Source: Micromonospora wenchangensis
GTDB lineage: Bacteria; Actinomycetota; Actinomycetes; Mycobacteriales; Micromonosporaceae
NCBI RefSeq assembly: GCF_002210435.1
Contig: NZ_MZMV01000005.1
Span: 62,001-126,000, forward strand
Direction of reading: 5' to 3'
DNA: 64,000 nucleotides
Below the pieces are notes generated by a model, which did no database searches, had not been told where the DNA came from, and saw only the letters and a list, made by a program, of their open reading frames with translations. Made by a program: the position numbers and the translations under genes. Positions 27,341 through 37,096 of the stretch are shown one piece after another (within the stretch, counting starts at the first letter, position 1; each line of letters begins with the position of its first letter).

Positions 27341-28600
27341 ATGGAGAAAACGGAGACAGGGCGCGCAGTCCGCAGGACCCTTGCTGAGCGCTACGACCCA
27401 CAAGACAACGCCTTCGGGTTCCTGCGGCTGGCGTTGGCTCTCGGTGTGCTCATCGCGCACGCCTGGCCACTCGGTCTGGCCCAGCCGAGCTTCGGGGCCT
27501 CGTTCACTGCGGGACAGAGTGATCTGGGCACCCTGTCGGTGCAGGGGTTCTTCGTCATCTCCGGCTTCCTGGTCGCTGGCAGTGCGCTCCGGCTCTCTGC
27601 GGGCCGGTTCGCCTGGCACCGAGCGCTGCGTATCCTGCCCGGCCTCTGGGTCTGTCTCGCGGTGACCGCACTGCTGATCGCGCCGGCGGTCCACCTGATC
27701 GAGCGGGGCGACCTGACCGGCTTCTGGACCCACCCTGAGGGCCCGCTGCGTTACCTCGCTGTCAACTGGCTAGGCGCGATGGATCAGTATCCGATCTCCG
27801 GTCTGCTGGCCGACACCCCGTTCGGCCGAATGATGGGCGGCCCGAGTGCCTTCGACGGATCACTGTGGAGCCTGCGCTACGAGATCGCCTGCTACCTGCT
27901 GACCGGCTTGCTGGCCGCGACGGCGGTGCTGCACCGTGCTGCCCGCTTCGTACTGGTGCTCACCATCGGCACCTACCTGCTTATCCTTAACGACCTGCTG
28001 ACCGTCGCAGACTGGACCGACCGACCGCCGGCACGGGGAGCGATCAGCCTGCCGCTGCTCGGTACTTTCACCACCGACTGGACGCTCTACCTCACCTTCC
28101 TGTTCCTGCTCGGCGTCTGCGCCCGCCGATACGCCCACCGGCTGCCGATCGGCGAAAGGTACGCCGCGGCGGCCGGCATCGTGCTGCCCGTCTCCATGGT
28201 GTTCGGTGGTTTCTTCGCCATCGGCCTGCCTGCCTTCGCCTACCTTGTGCTCTACGTCGCGGTGGCGGCACCCCGGGTACTGCGGCGGATCGGCCGTCGC
28301 CGGGACTACTCCTACGGCATCTACATCTACGCGTTTCCGGTGCAGCAGGTGGTGGCGCTGCTCGGCGGAGCCTCGGAGGGTCTGCTGATCTACATTGTGC
28401 TCTCCGTGATCGGCACTCTGGTGTTCGCCATACCCAGCTGGCACATGGTGGAAGGACCGGCGCTGCGCGGCAGGAACTGGCTTGTCGCCCGGTCGCGGAA
28501 TGACGCCGAGGAACGCCACCGCTCTGCCGTACCCGACCTGCGGACACCGACCCAACTGCGCCCGATCGCCGACGAGGCACCCCGGCCGCTGTCGCGATGA
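27341..28600 (+). CDS. Acyltransferase family 3 (OafA-type) membrane O-acyltransferase
   Basis: Polytopic membrane protein of 419 aa with about ten helices. It carries the family-3 acyltransferase hallmarks FGFLRLALALGVLIAHAWPL (with the conserved His) and the SVQGFFVISGFLVAGSALRL motif, plus the SLRYEIACYL turn. Such proteins transfer acetyl or other acyl groups onto surface polysaccharides. Its stop overlaps the start of the LCP gene (ATGA at 28597), so the two are coupled. It heads toward the polysaccharide operon and is the obvious decorating enzyme for that polymer. Confidence 0.85.
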   Translation: MEKTETGRAVRRTLAERYDPQDNAFGFLRLALALGVLIAHAWPLGLAQPSFGASFTAGQSDLGTLSVQGFFVISGFLVAGSALRLSAGRFAWHRALRILPGLWVCLAVTALLIAPAVHLIERGDLTGFWTHPEGPLRYLAVNWLGAMDQYPISGLLADTPFGRMMGGPSAFDGSLWSLRYEIACYLLTGLLAATAVLHRAARFVLVLTIGTYLLILNDLLTVADWTDRPPARGAISLPLLGTFTTDWTLYLTFLFLLGVCARRYAHRLPIGERYAAAAGIVLPVSMVFGGFFAIGLPAFAYLVLYVAVAAPRVLRRIGRRRDYSYGIYIYAFPVQQVVALLGGASEGLLIYIVLSVIGTLVFAIPSWHMVEGPALRGRNWLVARSRNDAEERHRSAVPDLRTPTQLRPIADEAPRPLSR

Positions 28601-29631
28601 GCACGAGGAACCCGGCGGGACGCTGGCGTCGCCTGACCCGACGGCAGCGGGCCGTGCTCGCCGTCGTGGTCGTCTGCGCGACGGTCTGCGCCGGCCTCGT
28701 GACGCTCGTTCTCAGCGCCGGACATCGATACGAGGGCCGGGTGCACCGCGAGGAGATCCTCGGCCAGAGCGGCGCATCCCGCGACGGGCAACAGTGGCGT
28801 CGGGGAGCGTTGAACCTGCTGCTGCTCGGCTCAGACTCCCGCGACGGTGAACCGGACCAGGGGGAGTATTCGGGCCAGCGCTCGGACACCATCATGCTGA
28901 TGCACCTCAACGGGACCAGAGACACCGTGACGGTGGTGTCGATCCCCCGGGACAGCTATGTCGACGTGCCCGCCCGCCCGGGCGTCTGGGACGGCGGCAA
29001 GAACAAGATCAACGCGGCGTTCGCCTTCGGTGGGGCCGCCCTCGCCGCCGAGACGGTGCACCGGCTCACCGGTGTGGCCCTCGATGGCGTCGTGGTGGCG
29101 AACTTCGCCGCCGTACGCACGATCGTGGACGCCGTCGGCGGCATCACCGTCTGCATACCGTACGAGGTCACCTCGACCACCACCGGCAGGCGGTGGCCGG
29201 CCGGCTGCCATCGACTCGACGGCAACGCCACCGAGGACCTGGTCCGGCAACGGCACGGAGTGCCCGGCGGGGACCTGGGTCGCATCCGCGACCAGCACCT
29301 TGTCGTCAAAGCAATCGCGGAGCAGCTCAGCCCGGCCAGCCTGATCGCCAACCCGACCCGGCTGGACCGGCTGCTGACCACCGCCGCCGAGTCGCTCACC
29401 GTCGATGAGAACCTCGACCTGACCGAGCTGGCGCTCGCGTTACGCCACGTCCGCACCGAACGAATCCGCTTCGTGACGGTACCGGTCAGCGACCCCGGCC
29501 TCGACACCCCGGCGGGCTCGGCGGTACTACTCGACGACCAAGCCGCCGCCGAGCTGTTCACCGCCGTGCGCGGCGACACCGTCGACCGATGGCTCACCGA
29601 CAATCCTCGATATGTCAGCGTGCCCGACTGA
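28597..29631 (+). CDS. LytR-CpsA-Psr (LCP) family cell-wall polymer ligase
   Basis: Protein of 344 aa with one N-terminal transmembrane anchor (AVLAVVVVCATVCAGLVTLV) and an extracellular LCP domain: LLLLGSDSRDGE, SDTIMLMHLN, VVSIPRDSYVDVP with the conserved Arg, NKINAAFAFGG, and the late VRQRHG-PGGDLGRIRDQ motif. LCP enzymes move polyprenyl-pyrophosphate-linked polymers onto peptidoglycan. Placed beside Wzx, glycosyltransferases and an initiating phosphoglycosyltransferase, it probably anchors the polysaccharide made by this locus to the wall. Confidence 0.9.
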   Translation: MSTRNPAGRWRRLTRRQRAVLAVVVVCATVCAGLVTLVLSAGHRYEGRVHREEILGQSGASRDGQQWRRGALNLLLLGSDSRDGEPDQGEYSGQRSDTIMLMHLNGTRDTVTVVSIPRDSYVDVPARPGVWDGGKNKINAAFAFGGAALAAETVHRLTGVALDGVVVANFAAVRTIVDAVGGITVCIPYEVTSTTTGRRWPAGCHRLDGNATEDLVRQRHGVPGGDLGRIRDQHLVVKAIAEQLSPASLIANPTRLDRLLTTAAESLTVDENLDLTELALALRHVRTERIRFVTVPVSDPGLDTPAGSAVLLDDQAAAELFTAVRGDTVDRWLTDNPRYVSVPD

Positions 29632-29667
29632 GTCCTCAGAGCAAACGGCCCACATGCCGTGTCCCGG

Positions 29668-30522
29668 TCACCGGGAACGGCGCCAGTACCGGCACGTCCA
29701 GTCCACCCGGTGCAGCTCGTCGGTGATGCCGTGCTCGGCCCGGAAGTCGTCAACGGCCTGCCTGCAGCCCCGTACCGCGTGGTAGTCGTCGGCGATCACG
29801 TAGCCGCCGACCGAGAGCTTCGGGTAGAGGCTGCGCAGCGCGACCATTGTCGAGTCGTACATGTCACCGTCGAGACGGATCACCGACAGCTGCTGCACCG
29901 CAGCGCCGGGCAGGGTGTCCTGGAACCAACCTGGCAGGAACCGGACCCGCTCGTCGAGCAGGCCATACCGCCGGAAGTTGTTCTCCACCTGCTGTTGAGA
30001 CACAGCCAGGATCGGCTGCGACCAGAGCGCGTCCTCCTCGTCCTCGACCCGACCCGGCTCGGCCCTCGGCAGGCCCTGGAACGAGTCTGCGACCCACACG
30101 GAGCGTTCCTGATCGCCGTAGGCGCGCAGCATTCCCCGCATGAAGATCACCGCGCCGCCGCGCCATACCCCGGTCTCGATCAGATCGCCCGGGACGTTGC
30201 GCTCCAACACGTCGGCTATGCACCGTTCCAGATTGTCGAGCCGACGCAGGCCGATCATGGTGTCCGCCTCGGGCGGCCAGTCCCTACCATTGGCGCGGGC
30301 GTCGGCGTCGAACGGGAACCGCAACACCAGCTCCAACCCGCGGCGTTGGAGCAGATGCTTGAACCGATGGTAGATACGGCCGTGCAGGGAGGCCGCCCGC
30401 GGCTGGTACGGCATCCAGGTCTCCTGGAAGACATACCGGGTCAGCGCCTGCTTGAGCAGTTCGCAGTACAGGACGCGGGGATCGGTCACCCCGGTCCGGT
30501 CCGTGGTCATCGTCTCGGTCAT
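29668..30522 (-). CDS. TylF/MycF-type class I O-methyltransferase
   Basis: Protein of 284 aa of the macrocin O-methyltransferase family, SAM-dependent enzymes that methylate sugar hydroxyls. The SAM-binding start is NVPGDLIETGVWRGGAVIFM; the metal-binding acidic residues occur in VIRLDGDMYDST and GGYVIADDYHAVRGC, and RVRFLPGWFQDTLP is also family-typical. ATG 30522 is preceded by GAGAGGA. It is the last gene of the minus-strand polysaccharide operon, 73 bases after the Wzz-like gene, and likely O-methylates a sugar of the polymer. It converges with the LCP gene. Confidence 0.87.
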   Translation of the reverse strand: MTETMTTDRTGVTDPRVLYCELLKQALTRYVFQETWMPYQPRAASLHGRIYHRFKHLLQRRGLELVLRFPFDADARANGRDWPPEADTMIGLRRLDNLERCIADVLERNVPGDLIETGVWRGGAVIFMRGMLRAYGDQERSVWVADSFQGLPRAEPGRVEDEEDALWSQPILAVSQQQVENNFRRYGLLDERVRFLPGWFQDTLPGAAVQQLSVIRLDGDMYDSTMVALRSLYPKLSVGGYVIADDYHAVRGCRQAVDDFRAEHGITDELHRVDWTCRYWRRSR

Positions 30523-30595
30523 CGAAATCCTCTCAGGTATGGACGGGCCCACGTGGTCTCGACAGTGACCGCGCCGACCCGGGAACGGACGGTCA

Positions 30596-32476
30596 TCACC
30601 GGCGGCTGTCGGACCGCCGGTAACCGCCACCCTCGGTGAGTACCCCGTTGGGGACGTAGCGGGAATCCTCCGGCTCCGCCTCCCGCTTGCTCGGCACCGC
30701 TTCGATCGGCACGCGACCGGTCGGCGGTCGTGATGACTGGCTGCTCGGCTCAGGCCGCACCAGCGGCCGGCTGCGCAGCAGGCTGGGCAGTTCCTTGGCA
30801 CCGATCGGAGCCACCACGGTGGGGACCGCCTTGTCGGCCCCCAACCTGCGGTGTCGCGCCACCGGCACGACCTGCCGAACGTTCGGCAAGACCGCTGGCT
30901 CCCCGCTGGTCTCGACGCCGACCGGCTCCCGGGCCGACTCGGCCGCAGCCACCCGTTCGGGACCTGCCGGCTCGACCACGGCCGCTCGTCCGCTGGCATG
31001 TCCGGCCACAACCGACCGGCTGGAGGCCCTCTCGGCCGGGCGCGTGATCCGCGACGCCGCGAGGCGGCTGCGGGCCGATTGGCGGCTTTCGGTGACAGCG
31101 GCGGTGGGACCGGACACCGGCTCGGTCTCGGGAGCGACGGGCAGCGACCCGAGGGTGCCGGTCGTGGCCTCCACCGTCCGGCGGCCGGTCTGGTCGGCGG
31201 CACCGACCGCGATCACCCCTACCAGCGGCAGGTCCAACTGACGCAACAACCGCGCAGCCCGGGCCGCTTCGGCCAGCCGGGTGCGGCCGGCCACCACCAC
31301 CAACAGCACCCCGTCGACGTGCTGGGCCAACACTGCGGTGTCGCTGCTGGCCAGGACCGGCGGCGCGTGCACGAGCACCGCCTCCTCGGTCGCCTCGAGA
31401 GCGTTGAGCAGGTCGGCGAGTTCCCGGGTCCGCTGCGGAGTCAGACAGTCCTGCGGCTCGGTCGGCAGCACGGTCAGCGTCGGATGCCCGGGCAGCGTGG
31501 CGGGGGTGCGCTGCTCACCGACAACCTGTTGCCAGGTGAACGACGCGTCCGGGAAGTGCCCGGAGAGCACAGGCTCGCGGACCGTGCCGTCGACCACCGT
31601 GACCCTGCGATGCTCGGCGGCCACCCCCAGTCCGAGCAGCGCGGTGAGCAACGCCGCGCCGTCGTCGTCGCGCACGCTGGTGACCAGCAGCCGTTGACGC
31701 CCGATCGACGCGGTCAACATGCTCACCGCCGCGACGGTGGCCTGGGTCTGTTCGGCGACCTCCCGCCGGGCGAACAGTGCCGACGCATGATGGCGGGCGA
31801 ACCGTTGGGGCAACGGTGGCAGGGCACCGACGACGGGCAGCATCAGCTGCGATTCCACCTGCCCGACATCGCGGACGTGAGGGTCGAAGCGGTCCCGCAG
31901 CACCATCGCACACCAGCCGGCCAGCAGGCCGATCATCGCCCCCAGAGCGCAGTTGAGTAGCGGCTTCGGAAACGAAGCCGTCGCCGGCGGGCTGGCGGTG
32001 TCGACTACCCGGGTGGCCACCGGTGTGTCCCTGCCCAGTTTGAGGCGGGTCAGTTGCTCGCTCACTGCCGCAGTGGCCGCGTTGGCGAGATCGGCCGCCT
32101 GCTGCGCCGATGGGGCACTGGCTCCGATCGTGATGATCTGCAGACCCGGCTCGTACGTGCCCCATACGCGGCCAACGAGCGATTGCTCCGACACGGACAT
32201 CGCCCTGGCCGTCTCGACGGCCACCTCCCGGGAGCCAACCAACTTCGCCACGGTCGGGGCGAGGTTCTGGGCAAGCGCGAGACTCCGCTCTGCGGAACGG
32301 TCCTCGTCCGGCGGTGTCGCCGTCAGCAGAAGCGATGACTGTGCCTCATAGCGGGCCGGTAGGAGCGGGGTCAGCACCTGAGCAGCGGCCAGGCCAGCGC
32401 AGAGGCCGAGCAGCGGCAGCGCTATCCGATGCCAAAACATCGTTGCACCGCCGTTGAAGCCCATTGAGCGTCCCAT
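30596..32476 (-). CDS. Wzz/BY-kinase-like chain-length protein without a P-loop
   Basis: Protein of 626 aa. An N-terminal Wzz-type domain is bracketed by two helices (near residues 14-40 and 165-185; SFPKPLLNCALGAMIGLLAG) and is followed by a domain shaped like bacterial tyrosine kinases. The kinase part starts RLLVTSVRDDDGAALLTALL, where a Walker A GxxxxGK[ST] is expected but absent, and VTVVDGTVREP stands where the Walker A' Asp motif belongs. No Tyr-rich tail follows; instead there are about 200 disordered Arg/Ser/Pro residues. It probably controls polymer length or export structurally rather than by phosphorylation. Start ATG 32476 overlaps the upstream stop as TGATG. Confidence 0.82.
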   Translation of the reverse strand: MGRSMGFNGGATMFWHRIALPLLGLCAGLAAAQVLTPLLPARYEAQSSLLLTATPPDEDRSAERSLALAQNLAPTVAKLVGSREVAVETARAMSVSEQSLVGRVWGTYEPGLQIITIGASAPSAQQAADLANAATAAVSEQLTRLKLGRDTPVATRVVDTASPPATASFPKPLLNCALGAMIGLLAGWCAMVLRDRFDPHVRDVGQVESQLMLPVVGALPPLPQRFARHHASALFARREVAEQTQATVAAVSMLTASIGRQRLLVTSVRDDDGAALLTALLGLGVAAEHRRVTVVDGTVREPVLSGHFPDASFTWQQVVGEQRTPATLPGHPTLTVLPTEPQDCLTPQRTRELADLLNALEATEEAVLVHAPPVLASSDTAVLAQHVDGVLLVVVAGRTRLAEAARAARLLRQLDLPLVGVIAVGAADQTGRRTVEATTGTLGSLPVAPETEPVSGPTAAVTESRQSARSRLAASRITRPAERASSRSVVAGHASGRAAVVEPAGPERVAAAESAREPVGVETSGEPAVLPNVRQVVPVARHRRLGADKAVPTVVAPIGAKELPSLLRSRPLVRPEPSSQSSRPPTGRVPIEAVPSKREAEPEDSRYVPNGVLTEGGGYRRSDSRR

Positions 32477-33675
32477 CAGACTCGCACCTCTCCCATCAAC
32501 TCGGCGGGGGCGCTGAACACCGGCGGCGCGGCTGTCGTGGTTGCGGCCAACTCGTGCCAGATGTCATGCAGCCTGTCGGCAACCCGCTCCCAGGTGAACT
32601 CCGTCTCGACCCGGCGCAGGCCCCGAGCCGCCAGGTCGGCGGCCAGGCCGGGTTCGTCTCTCAGCCGGGTCAGCTGATCGGCCAACGCGGTCACGTCTCC
32701 GGCAGGGAAGATGAGACCGGCGTCGCCGACGACGTACGGGATCTCACCGACGTCACTGCCGACCACCGGAACGCCACATGCCATGGCCTCAACCAGCACC
32801 CGGCCGAACTGCTCACGCAGCGGGATGCCGACCCAGGGCAGCACGTTGCGCTGGACGACCTCCACGGACGGCAGCGCCAGGGTGCTCATCGCACCGAGCA
32901 GCGCCGGCAGCCGGTCGTGGGTCACCCAGCTGTGCCGCCGCACCCGTCCGGGGCGGCGTTTGCCGGCGAGGTCGATCTCCGCGGCGAGGCTACCGTCACC
33001 GACGAGCAGCACGTCGCAGTCGACCAGCTCAGCGGCGCGTAACAGGTCGAGGATTCCCTTGTGCGGCTCGAGCCGACCGACGAACCCGACAGTGAACCGG
33101 CCATCACTGTCGGTTCGCGCCGACGGGCGGAAGATACGGGTGTCCACCCCCAGGGGGACGATGCTGCTCTGTCCCCGGTACCCCTTCGCGTGCAGGACCT
33201 CCCGGGCCTGCGGAGTGATCGGCAGGGTCATCCGCACCGACCGGTACGCGGCCTGCTCCAGGATCGGGAAGGGAAGCGGGAATCGGGTCACCACGTTCTG
33301 CGCGGCGTAGAGCGTCGTCGGAACGCGGGGCCAGTGACGTCGGCACAGCCGCAGCACCTGCCAGGTCGACAGGTACGCGGCCTCACCGATGACGTGCACG
33401 ACATCCGGTGGTTCGGCGGGCAGGTCGTCCAGCGCCAACCTGCGGAACATCACCGAGGCCATGTGTCCGCTACGCCCCTCCCCGAGCCAGTGCGGAACGA
33501 CACGTGCGTGGAAGTTGGTGTGTAGCCGGGCCAGCCGGTCGAAGTCTTCGCGAGTCGCCTCGGAGACGTCAGCGGCGATGACGCTGAAGTGCAGGTCCGG
33601 ATGGTTGCAGAGAACGTCGAAAAGATCGCTCCAGTGCTCGGTCCGCGATCCCACGACAAACGTCAGAACGTGCAT
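32476..33675 (-). CDS. GT4-family glycosyltransferase
   Basis: Protein of about 399 aa of the GT-B, retaining GT4 family, cytoplasmic or peripheral. The C-terminal domain has FTVGFVGRLEPHKGILDLLRA and the nucleotide-sugar site EQFGRVLVEAMACGVPVVGS with the conserved Glu. An AAGGA site overlaps the stop of the upstream gene; ATG 33675 and GTG 33678 are both usable. One of four glycosyltransferases that build the repeat unit; donor and acceptor are unknown. Confidence 0.88.
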   Translation of the reverse strand: MHVLTFVVGSRTEHWSDLFDVLCNHPDLHFSVIAADVSEATREDFDRLARLHTNFHARVVPHWLGEGRSGHMASVMFRRLALDDLPAEPPDVVHVIGEAAYLSTWQVLRLCRRHWPRVPTTLYAAQNVVTRFPLPFPILEQAAYRSVRMTLPITPQAREVLHAKGYRGQSSIVPLGVDTRIFRPSARTDSDGRFTVGFVGRLEPHKGILDLLRAAELVDCDVLLVGDGSLAAEIDLAGKRRPGRVRRHSWVTHDRLPALLGAMSTLALPSVEVVQRNVLPWVGIPLREQFGRVLVEAMACGVPVVGSDVGEIPYVVGDAGLIFPAGDVTALADQLTRLRDEPGLAADLAARGLRRVETEFTWERVADRLHDIWHELAATTTAAPPVFSAPAELMGEVRV

Positions 33676-33687
33676 CACAATTTTCCT

Positions 33688-34620
33688 TCAATTGGGCAGA
33701 CGGGATATCGCGAGTCGGCCGACCCGGGCCCAGGCCCGCAGGCGGGCCAGGCCGACTCGTGGTTGCAGGGACAGCCGAACGCCCGCCAGGCCGATACCGA
33801 GCAGTGCCCTTAGCAGGACCACCGCCCGAACCAGATGCCGGCTGCGTGACCGGTGTCGGGTGAAGAACAGCAGCATGCTGCGATACAGGTGCGGCCAGAT
33901 CCAGACCGGATCGCTGCTGCTCGCCCCGCCGATGTGGCAGGCGCTCACTGCCGGCACATAGAACACCTCAGCACCTCGGTGCCGGGCCTGTAGGCAGAAC
34001 TCCTCGTCCTCGTAGTACATGAAGTACGCCTCGTCGAGTCCCCCGACGGCGAGGAAGAGCCTGGTGGGTACCGCCAGGCAGGCACCGGAGAGCCAGTCCA
34101 CCGGGGTGGGCCGGTCACCGCGCAGGCAGGCGTCGTACGTGAGTCGGTGCCGTCGTCCGGACAACCACCGGCGCAGCGGCACCGGTACCAGTGGACCGCC
34201 GAACCGGCTCGCCACCACCGTCGTCAACGTCTCGAAGGGGTGGGCGCTCACCGCGACCCGCCCGGTGGGGTCGACCAGTCTCGGTCCGGCCACCCCGTAC
34301 CGTTCGGTCGCCACGCGGACGAGCTCGTGGGCGGTCGTCGGTGGCACGACGCAGTCCGGGTTGACCAGCAGCAGCACCGCGCTGTCGACGCCGAGCGCGG
34401 CCTGGTTGACGGCTGCGGCGAAGCCGAGGTTCTCCGTGTTCGCCAGCACCGTCACGGTGGGGAAGAGTTCGCGGACCAGATCCACCGTCTCGTCGGTCGA
34501 GGCGTTGTCGACCAGGCGTACCGGCAGGGCGGCCTGGTGCAGCGCGGCCAGCGTCGCGGGGATCTGGCGGGCGGAGTTGTGTGTCACCACGATCGCGGTG
34601 GCATCGGAGTGGGACGTCAT
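33688..34620 (-). CDS. GT2-family glycosyltransferase (rhamnosyltransferase-like)
   Basis: Protein of 310 aa with the GT-A fold: AIVVTHNSARQIPATLAAL, VDNASTDETVDLV, the DxD-type LLLVNPDCVVPP, and the acceptor-side motif FMYYEDEEFCLQARHRGAEV typical of rhamnosyl- and related transferases. A short basic, hydrophobic C-terminus may attach to the membrane. ATG 34620 overlaps the upstream stop (ATGA). Confidence 0.87.
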   Translation of the reverse strand: MTSHSDATAIVVTHNSARQIPATLAALHQAALPVRLVDNASTDETVDLVRELFPTVTVLANTENLGFAAAVNQAALGVDSAVLLLVNPDCVVPPTTAHELVRVATERYGVAGPRLVDPTGRVAVSAHPFETLTTVVASRFGGPLVPVPLRRWLSGRRHRLTYDACLRGDRPTPVDWLSGACLAVPTRLFLAVGGLDEAYFMYYEDEEFCLQARHRGAEVFYVPAVSACHIGGASSSDPVWIWPHLYRSMLLFFTRHRSRSRHLVRAVVLLRALLGIGLAGVRLSLQPRVGLARLRAWARVGRLAISRLPN

Positions 34621-35939
34621 CGGACAACCTCCAGGCGCCGCCAAGCCGTGGGTGGTGACGCCGTCGCCGGCATCGTCGACCAGGTCGGTGACGGTCGTGC
34701 CGCGGGCAGCGTGAGCAGGGTCAGGGCGGGCAGCAGACCGAGTTCCCAGTGCCCGTCGGTCGGGGCGGCGAACAACGCCGCAGCAAGGAAACCGCAGCAC
34801 AATGCGGCGAACGGCACGGACGGCGCATCCCGGACGGCGAGACCGGTCCGGATGCTGCGCACGATCGGCCAGAGCACCAGGGCGAGACCGACCAGACCCA
34901 CGTTCGCCAGGAGCGTGACGTAGTACGCGTGGTAGACCGGCCCGACACTGGTGGATGCGAAGTCGGCGAGGTAGACGTCGGCGGTGGACTGCCCGAGGCC
35001 GGCACCGAGCACCGGACGGTGCGCGAAGACCTCCAACCCGACGGCCGACTCCGGGCCCCGGTACCCGGCGGACTGCTCCAGTCCGGTGGCGATCTCCTGG
35101 GCCCGCTGCTGCACACCGGGCGTGAAGACCAGCACGACACCCAATGCCAGGCCGGCCGTCGCGGTGGCGGTCAGCCCGGTGCGGATGCTCCGTCCGCCGC
35201 GCAGCAGCAGGACCGCGATCGTCACCAGAGCCGCGAGCCAGATTCCCCGGTAGGAGGCGAGCAGCACGTCGGCGGCGAAGAACCCGGCGACCGCCACCGT
35301 GAGGATCCGACGCCAGCCATGCACCCTCCCGGCGAGCCAGACCAACGGGGGGATCGCCAGCAGGGTGAGCAGTCCACCGTGTCGCCCCGGCAACGTCATC
35401 GACGCAGCTGTCAGCCCCGCTGCGACAACCACGTACGCCAGCCCGGCCGCAGCGAGCCGCCGGGGCGTGGTCAGCGAATGAGTGGTGAGGAAGAAGTACA
35501 ACGGCAAGACGGTGATCTGGTACCCGGCGACCAGTACCTCCGAAGGCAGGTTCCCGATCGCCAACCCGTAGCCGGCGGTGATGCCGGTCAGGACGACCAC
35601 GACCAACATCCCGAGATCGGCGGGAGTGCGCCGGGGCCCCGGGTCCATCCGCAGCCAGTACCGGACGAGCAGAGCGGCCACCCCGGTCGCCAGGAGCAGC
35701 AGGTGCGCGACGATGTACGTTCGGACGTCACCGCCGCTGGTGACACCGCCGATCACGGCTCCGCCGAGGGTGCCGACCGGCAGCACCAGCCATGGCCAGA
35801 GCAGGAACACGAGCAGCGCCACCAGTGCACCGGTGCCGGCCAGCGCGAGTTTCCCCGGCAGCATCAGCAGCACCGACGCCATGCTGGCGAGCGCGGCGGC
35901 GGCCAGCGCGGCGGTAGCTGGTCCGACGGCCCGCCTCAC
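34617..35939 (-). CDS. O-antigen ligase/polymerase-like membrane protein (Wzy/WaaL family)
   Basis: Hydrophobic protein of 440 aa with ten or more helices. It contains the characteristic periplasmic-type loop: ESAVGLEVFAHRPVLGAGLG followed by a VYHAYYVTLLANVGLVGLAL segment, the Wzy_C pattern with conserved Arg and His. It should polymerise lipid-linked repeat units outside the membrane after Wzx flipping. GTG 35939 overlaps the upstream gene (GTGA); the open frame extends 190 codons further back only as a shadow of the neighbouring gene. Confidence 0.85.
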   Translation of the reverse strand: MRRAVGPATAALAAAALASMASVLLMLPGKLALAGTGALVALLVFLLWPWLVLPVGTLGGAVIGGVTSGGDVRTYIVAHLLLLATGVAALLVRYWLRMDPGPRRTPADLGMLVVVVLTGITAGYGLAIGNLPSEVLVAGYQITVLPLYFFLTTHSLTTPRRLAAAGLAYVVVAAGLTAASMTLPGRHGGLLTLLAIPPLVWLAGRVHGWRRILTVAVAGFFAADVLLASYRGIWLAALVTIAVLLLRGGRSIRTGLTATATAGLALGVVLVFTPGVQQRAQEIATGLEQSAGYRGPESAVGLEVFAHRPVLGAGLGQSTADVYLADFASTSVGPVYHAYYVTLLANVGLVGLALVLWPIVRSIRTGLAVRDAPSVPFAALCCGFLAAALFAAPTDGHWELGLLPALTLLTLPAARPSPTWSTMPATASPPTAWRRLEVVR

Positions 35940-37096
35940 CGTGGCAGCCCTTCGAGTAGGTTGCGCAGGCGTTGGCCGCGGTGCGCCCAACTGTTGGCGG
36001 CCGCCACCGCCCGACGACGGGCGATCTGCTCCGGTACGGCGGCAGTGTCGAGTTCCGTCGCGAGCGCCTCGGTGAAGGCCGCCGGGCCGGCGGCGATCCG
36101 GACCAGACCTTCCAGCTTCCGCAGCGCGGGCAGGGCAGTGGCGACCACCGGCTTGCCCAAGGCGAGGTACTCGTAGCACTTTTTCGGGTGCACGTAGTCG
36201 ATGAGTCCGCCGACCCGGTACGGAATGACCGTGACGTCGCAGCCCCGCAGCAGAGCCGGAATGTCGGTGTATCCGACCGGGCCGGTCAGTATCACGTTGT
36301 CCAGTCCGCGCAGTGGTGCCCGTCCGGATCGGGTGCTCGGGCCGATCAGCAGAAACGTCCAGTGCGGACGGGCGCGCGCGACGGCGGCGACCAGATCGGC
36401 GTCGAAGGCCCGGGTGTCCACCGCCCCGCAGTAGCCGACGATCGGACCGCGCAGGCACGCCACCAGAGGTGCGACAGGACCATCGACCGCGAAGTGCGTC
36501 GGGTCGCACCCGTTGGGCAGGACCACCGGGACGGGACCCAGCAGCGGCATCCGCTCGGGCAGCGCCGACGACGAGGCGAGCACCAGGTCGGCGGCGGTCA
36601 GGGCCCTGGCCAGGTTACGACGCAGGTGTCGGCGGTTCCACCAGCGGGTGAAGGTCCAGTCCAGGTCGGTGGCGTCGTAGACTACGGCGGCGGCGGGCAA
36701 CCGGTCGGCGCAGGGCGCGGCCAGATCCTCGTCCATCCAGAGCAGGCGTATCCGGCCTCCGTGGTGGTGCAACCAGCGGCGGAGGGCGCCCGCAGCCACC
36801 CACCGGTTGATCTCGTTGCCCGGCGGCAGATGCCGACCCAACGGTACGGCGGTGGGCGGCACGGCATGCCAGAGCGCCCGGTCGACCTGGGTCACCGTCG
36901 CCTGCCAGCGGGGCCGCTGTCCGGGTGGATCGACGAACATCACGTGGTGTTCGGTGGTGAGTTCCCGGGCCAGGGCATGTTGGCGATGTGCGCCGCCTAC
37001 CCAGGGGGTGCCGCTGAACAGCACGGCCCATGGCATGGCCGTACGCACGGGATCACTGTCGAGAGTCGGCTGTCGCCGCGCGGTCAGGTCGCTCAC
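35936..37096 (-). CDS. GT4-like glycosyltransferase
   Basis: Protein of 386 aa. The N-terminal domain begins PWAVLFSGTPWVGGAHRQHA and contains GNEINRWVAAGALRRWLHHH; the C-terminal GT-B domain has PIVGYCGAVDTRAFDADL and LIDYVHPKKCYEYLALGKPV, the UDP-glucuronate/glucose-type transferase pattern. The GTG at 37096 (GTGA overlap) is the natural start; a longer frame back to 37231 is shadow. Its N-terminal domain is duplicated as the C-terminal tail of the preceding gene. Confidence 0.82.
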   Translation of the reverse strand: MSDLTARRQPTLDSDPVRTAMPWAVLFSGTPWVGGAHRQHALARELTTEHHVMFVDPPGQRPRWQATVTQVDRALWHAVPPTAVPLGRHLPPGNEINRWVAAGALRRWLHHHGGRIRLLWMDEDLAAPCADRLPAAAVVYDATDLDWTFTRWWNRRHLRRNLARALTAADLVLASSSALPERMPLLGPVPVVLPNGCDPTHFAVDGPVAPLVACLRGPIVGYCGAVDTRAFDADLVAAVARARPHWTFLLIGPSTRSGRAPLRGLDNVILTGPVGYTDIPALLRGCDVTVIPYRVGGLIDYVHPKKCYEYLALGKPVVATALPALRKLEGLVRIAAGPAAFTEALATELDTAAVPEQIARRRAVAAANSWAHRGQRLRNLLEGLPR

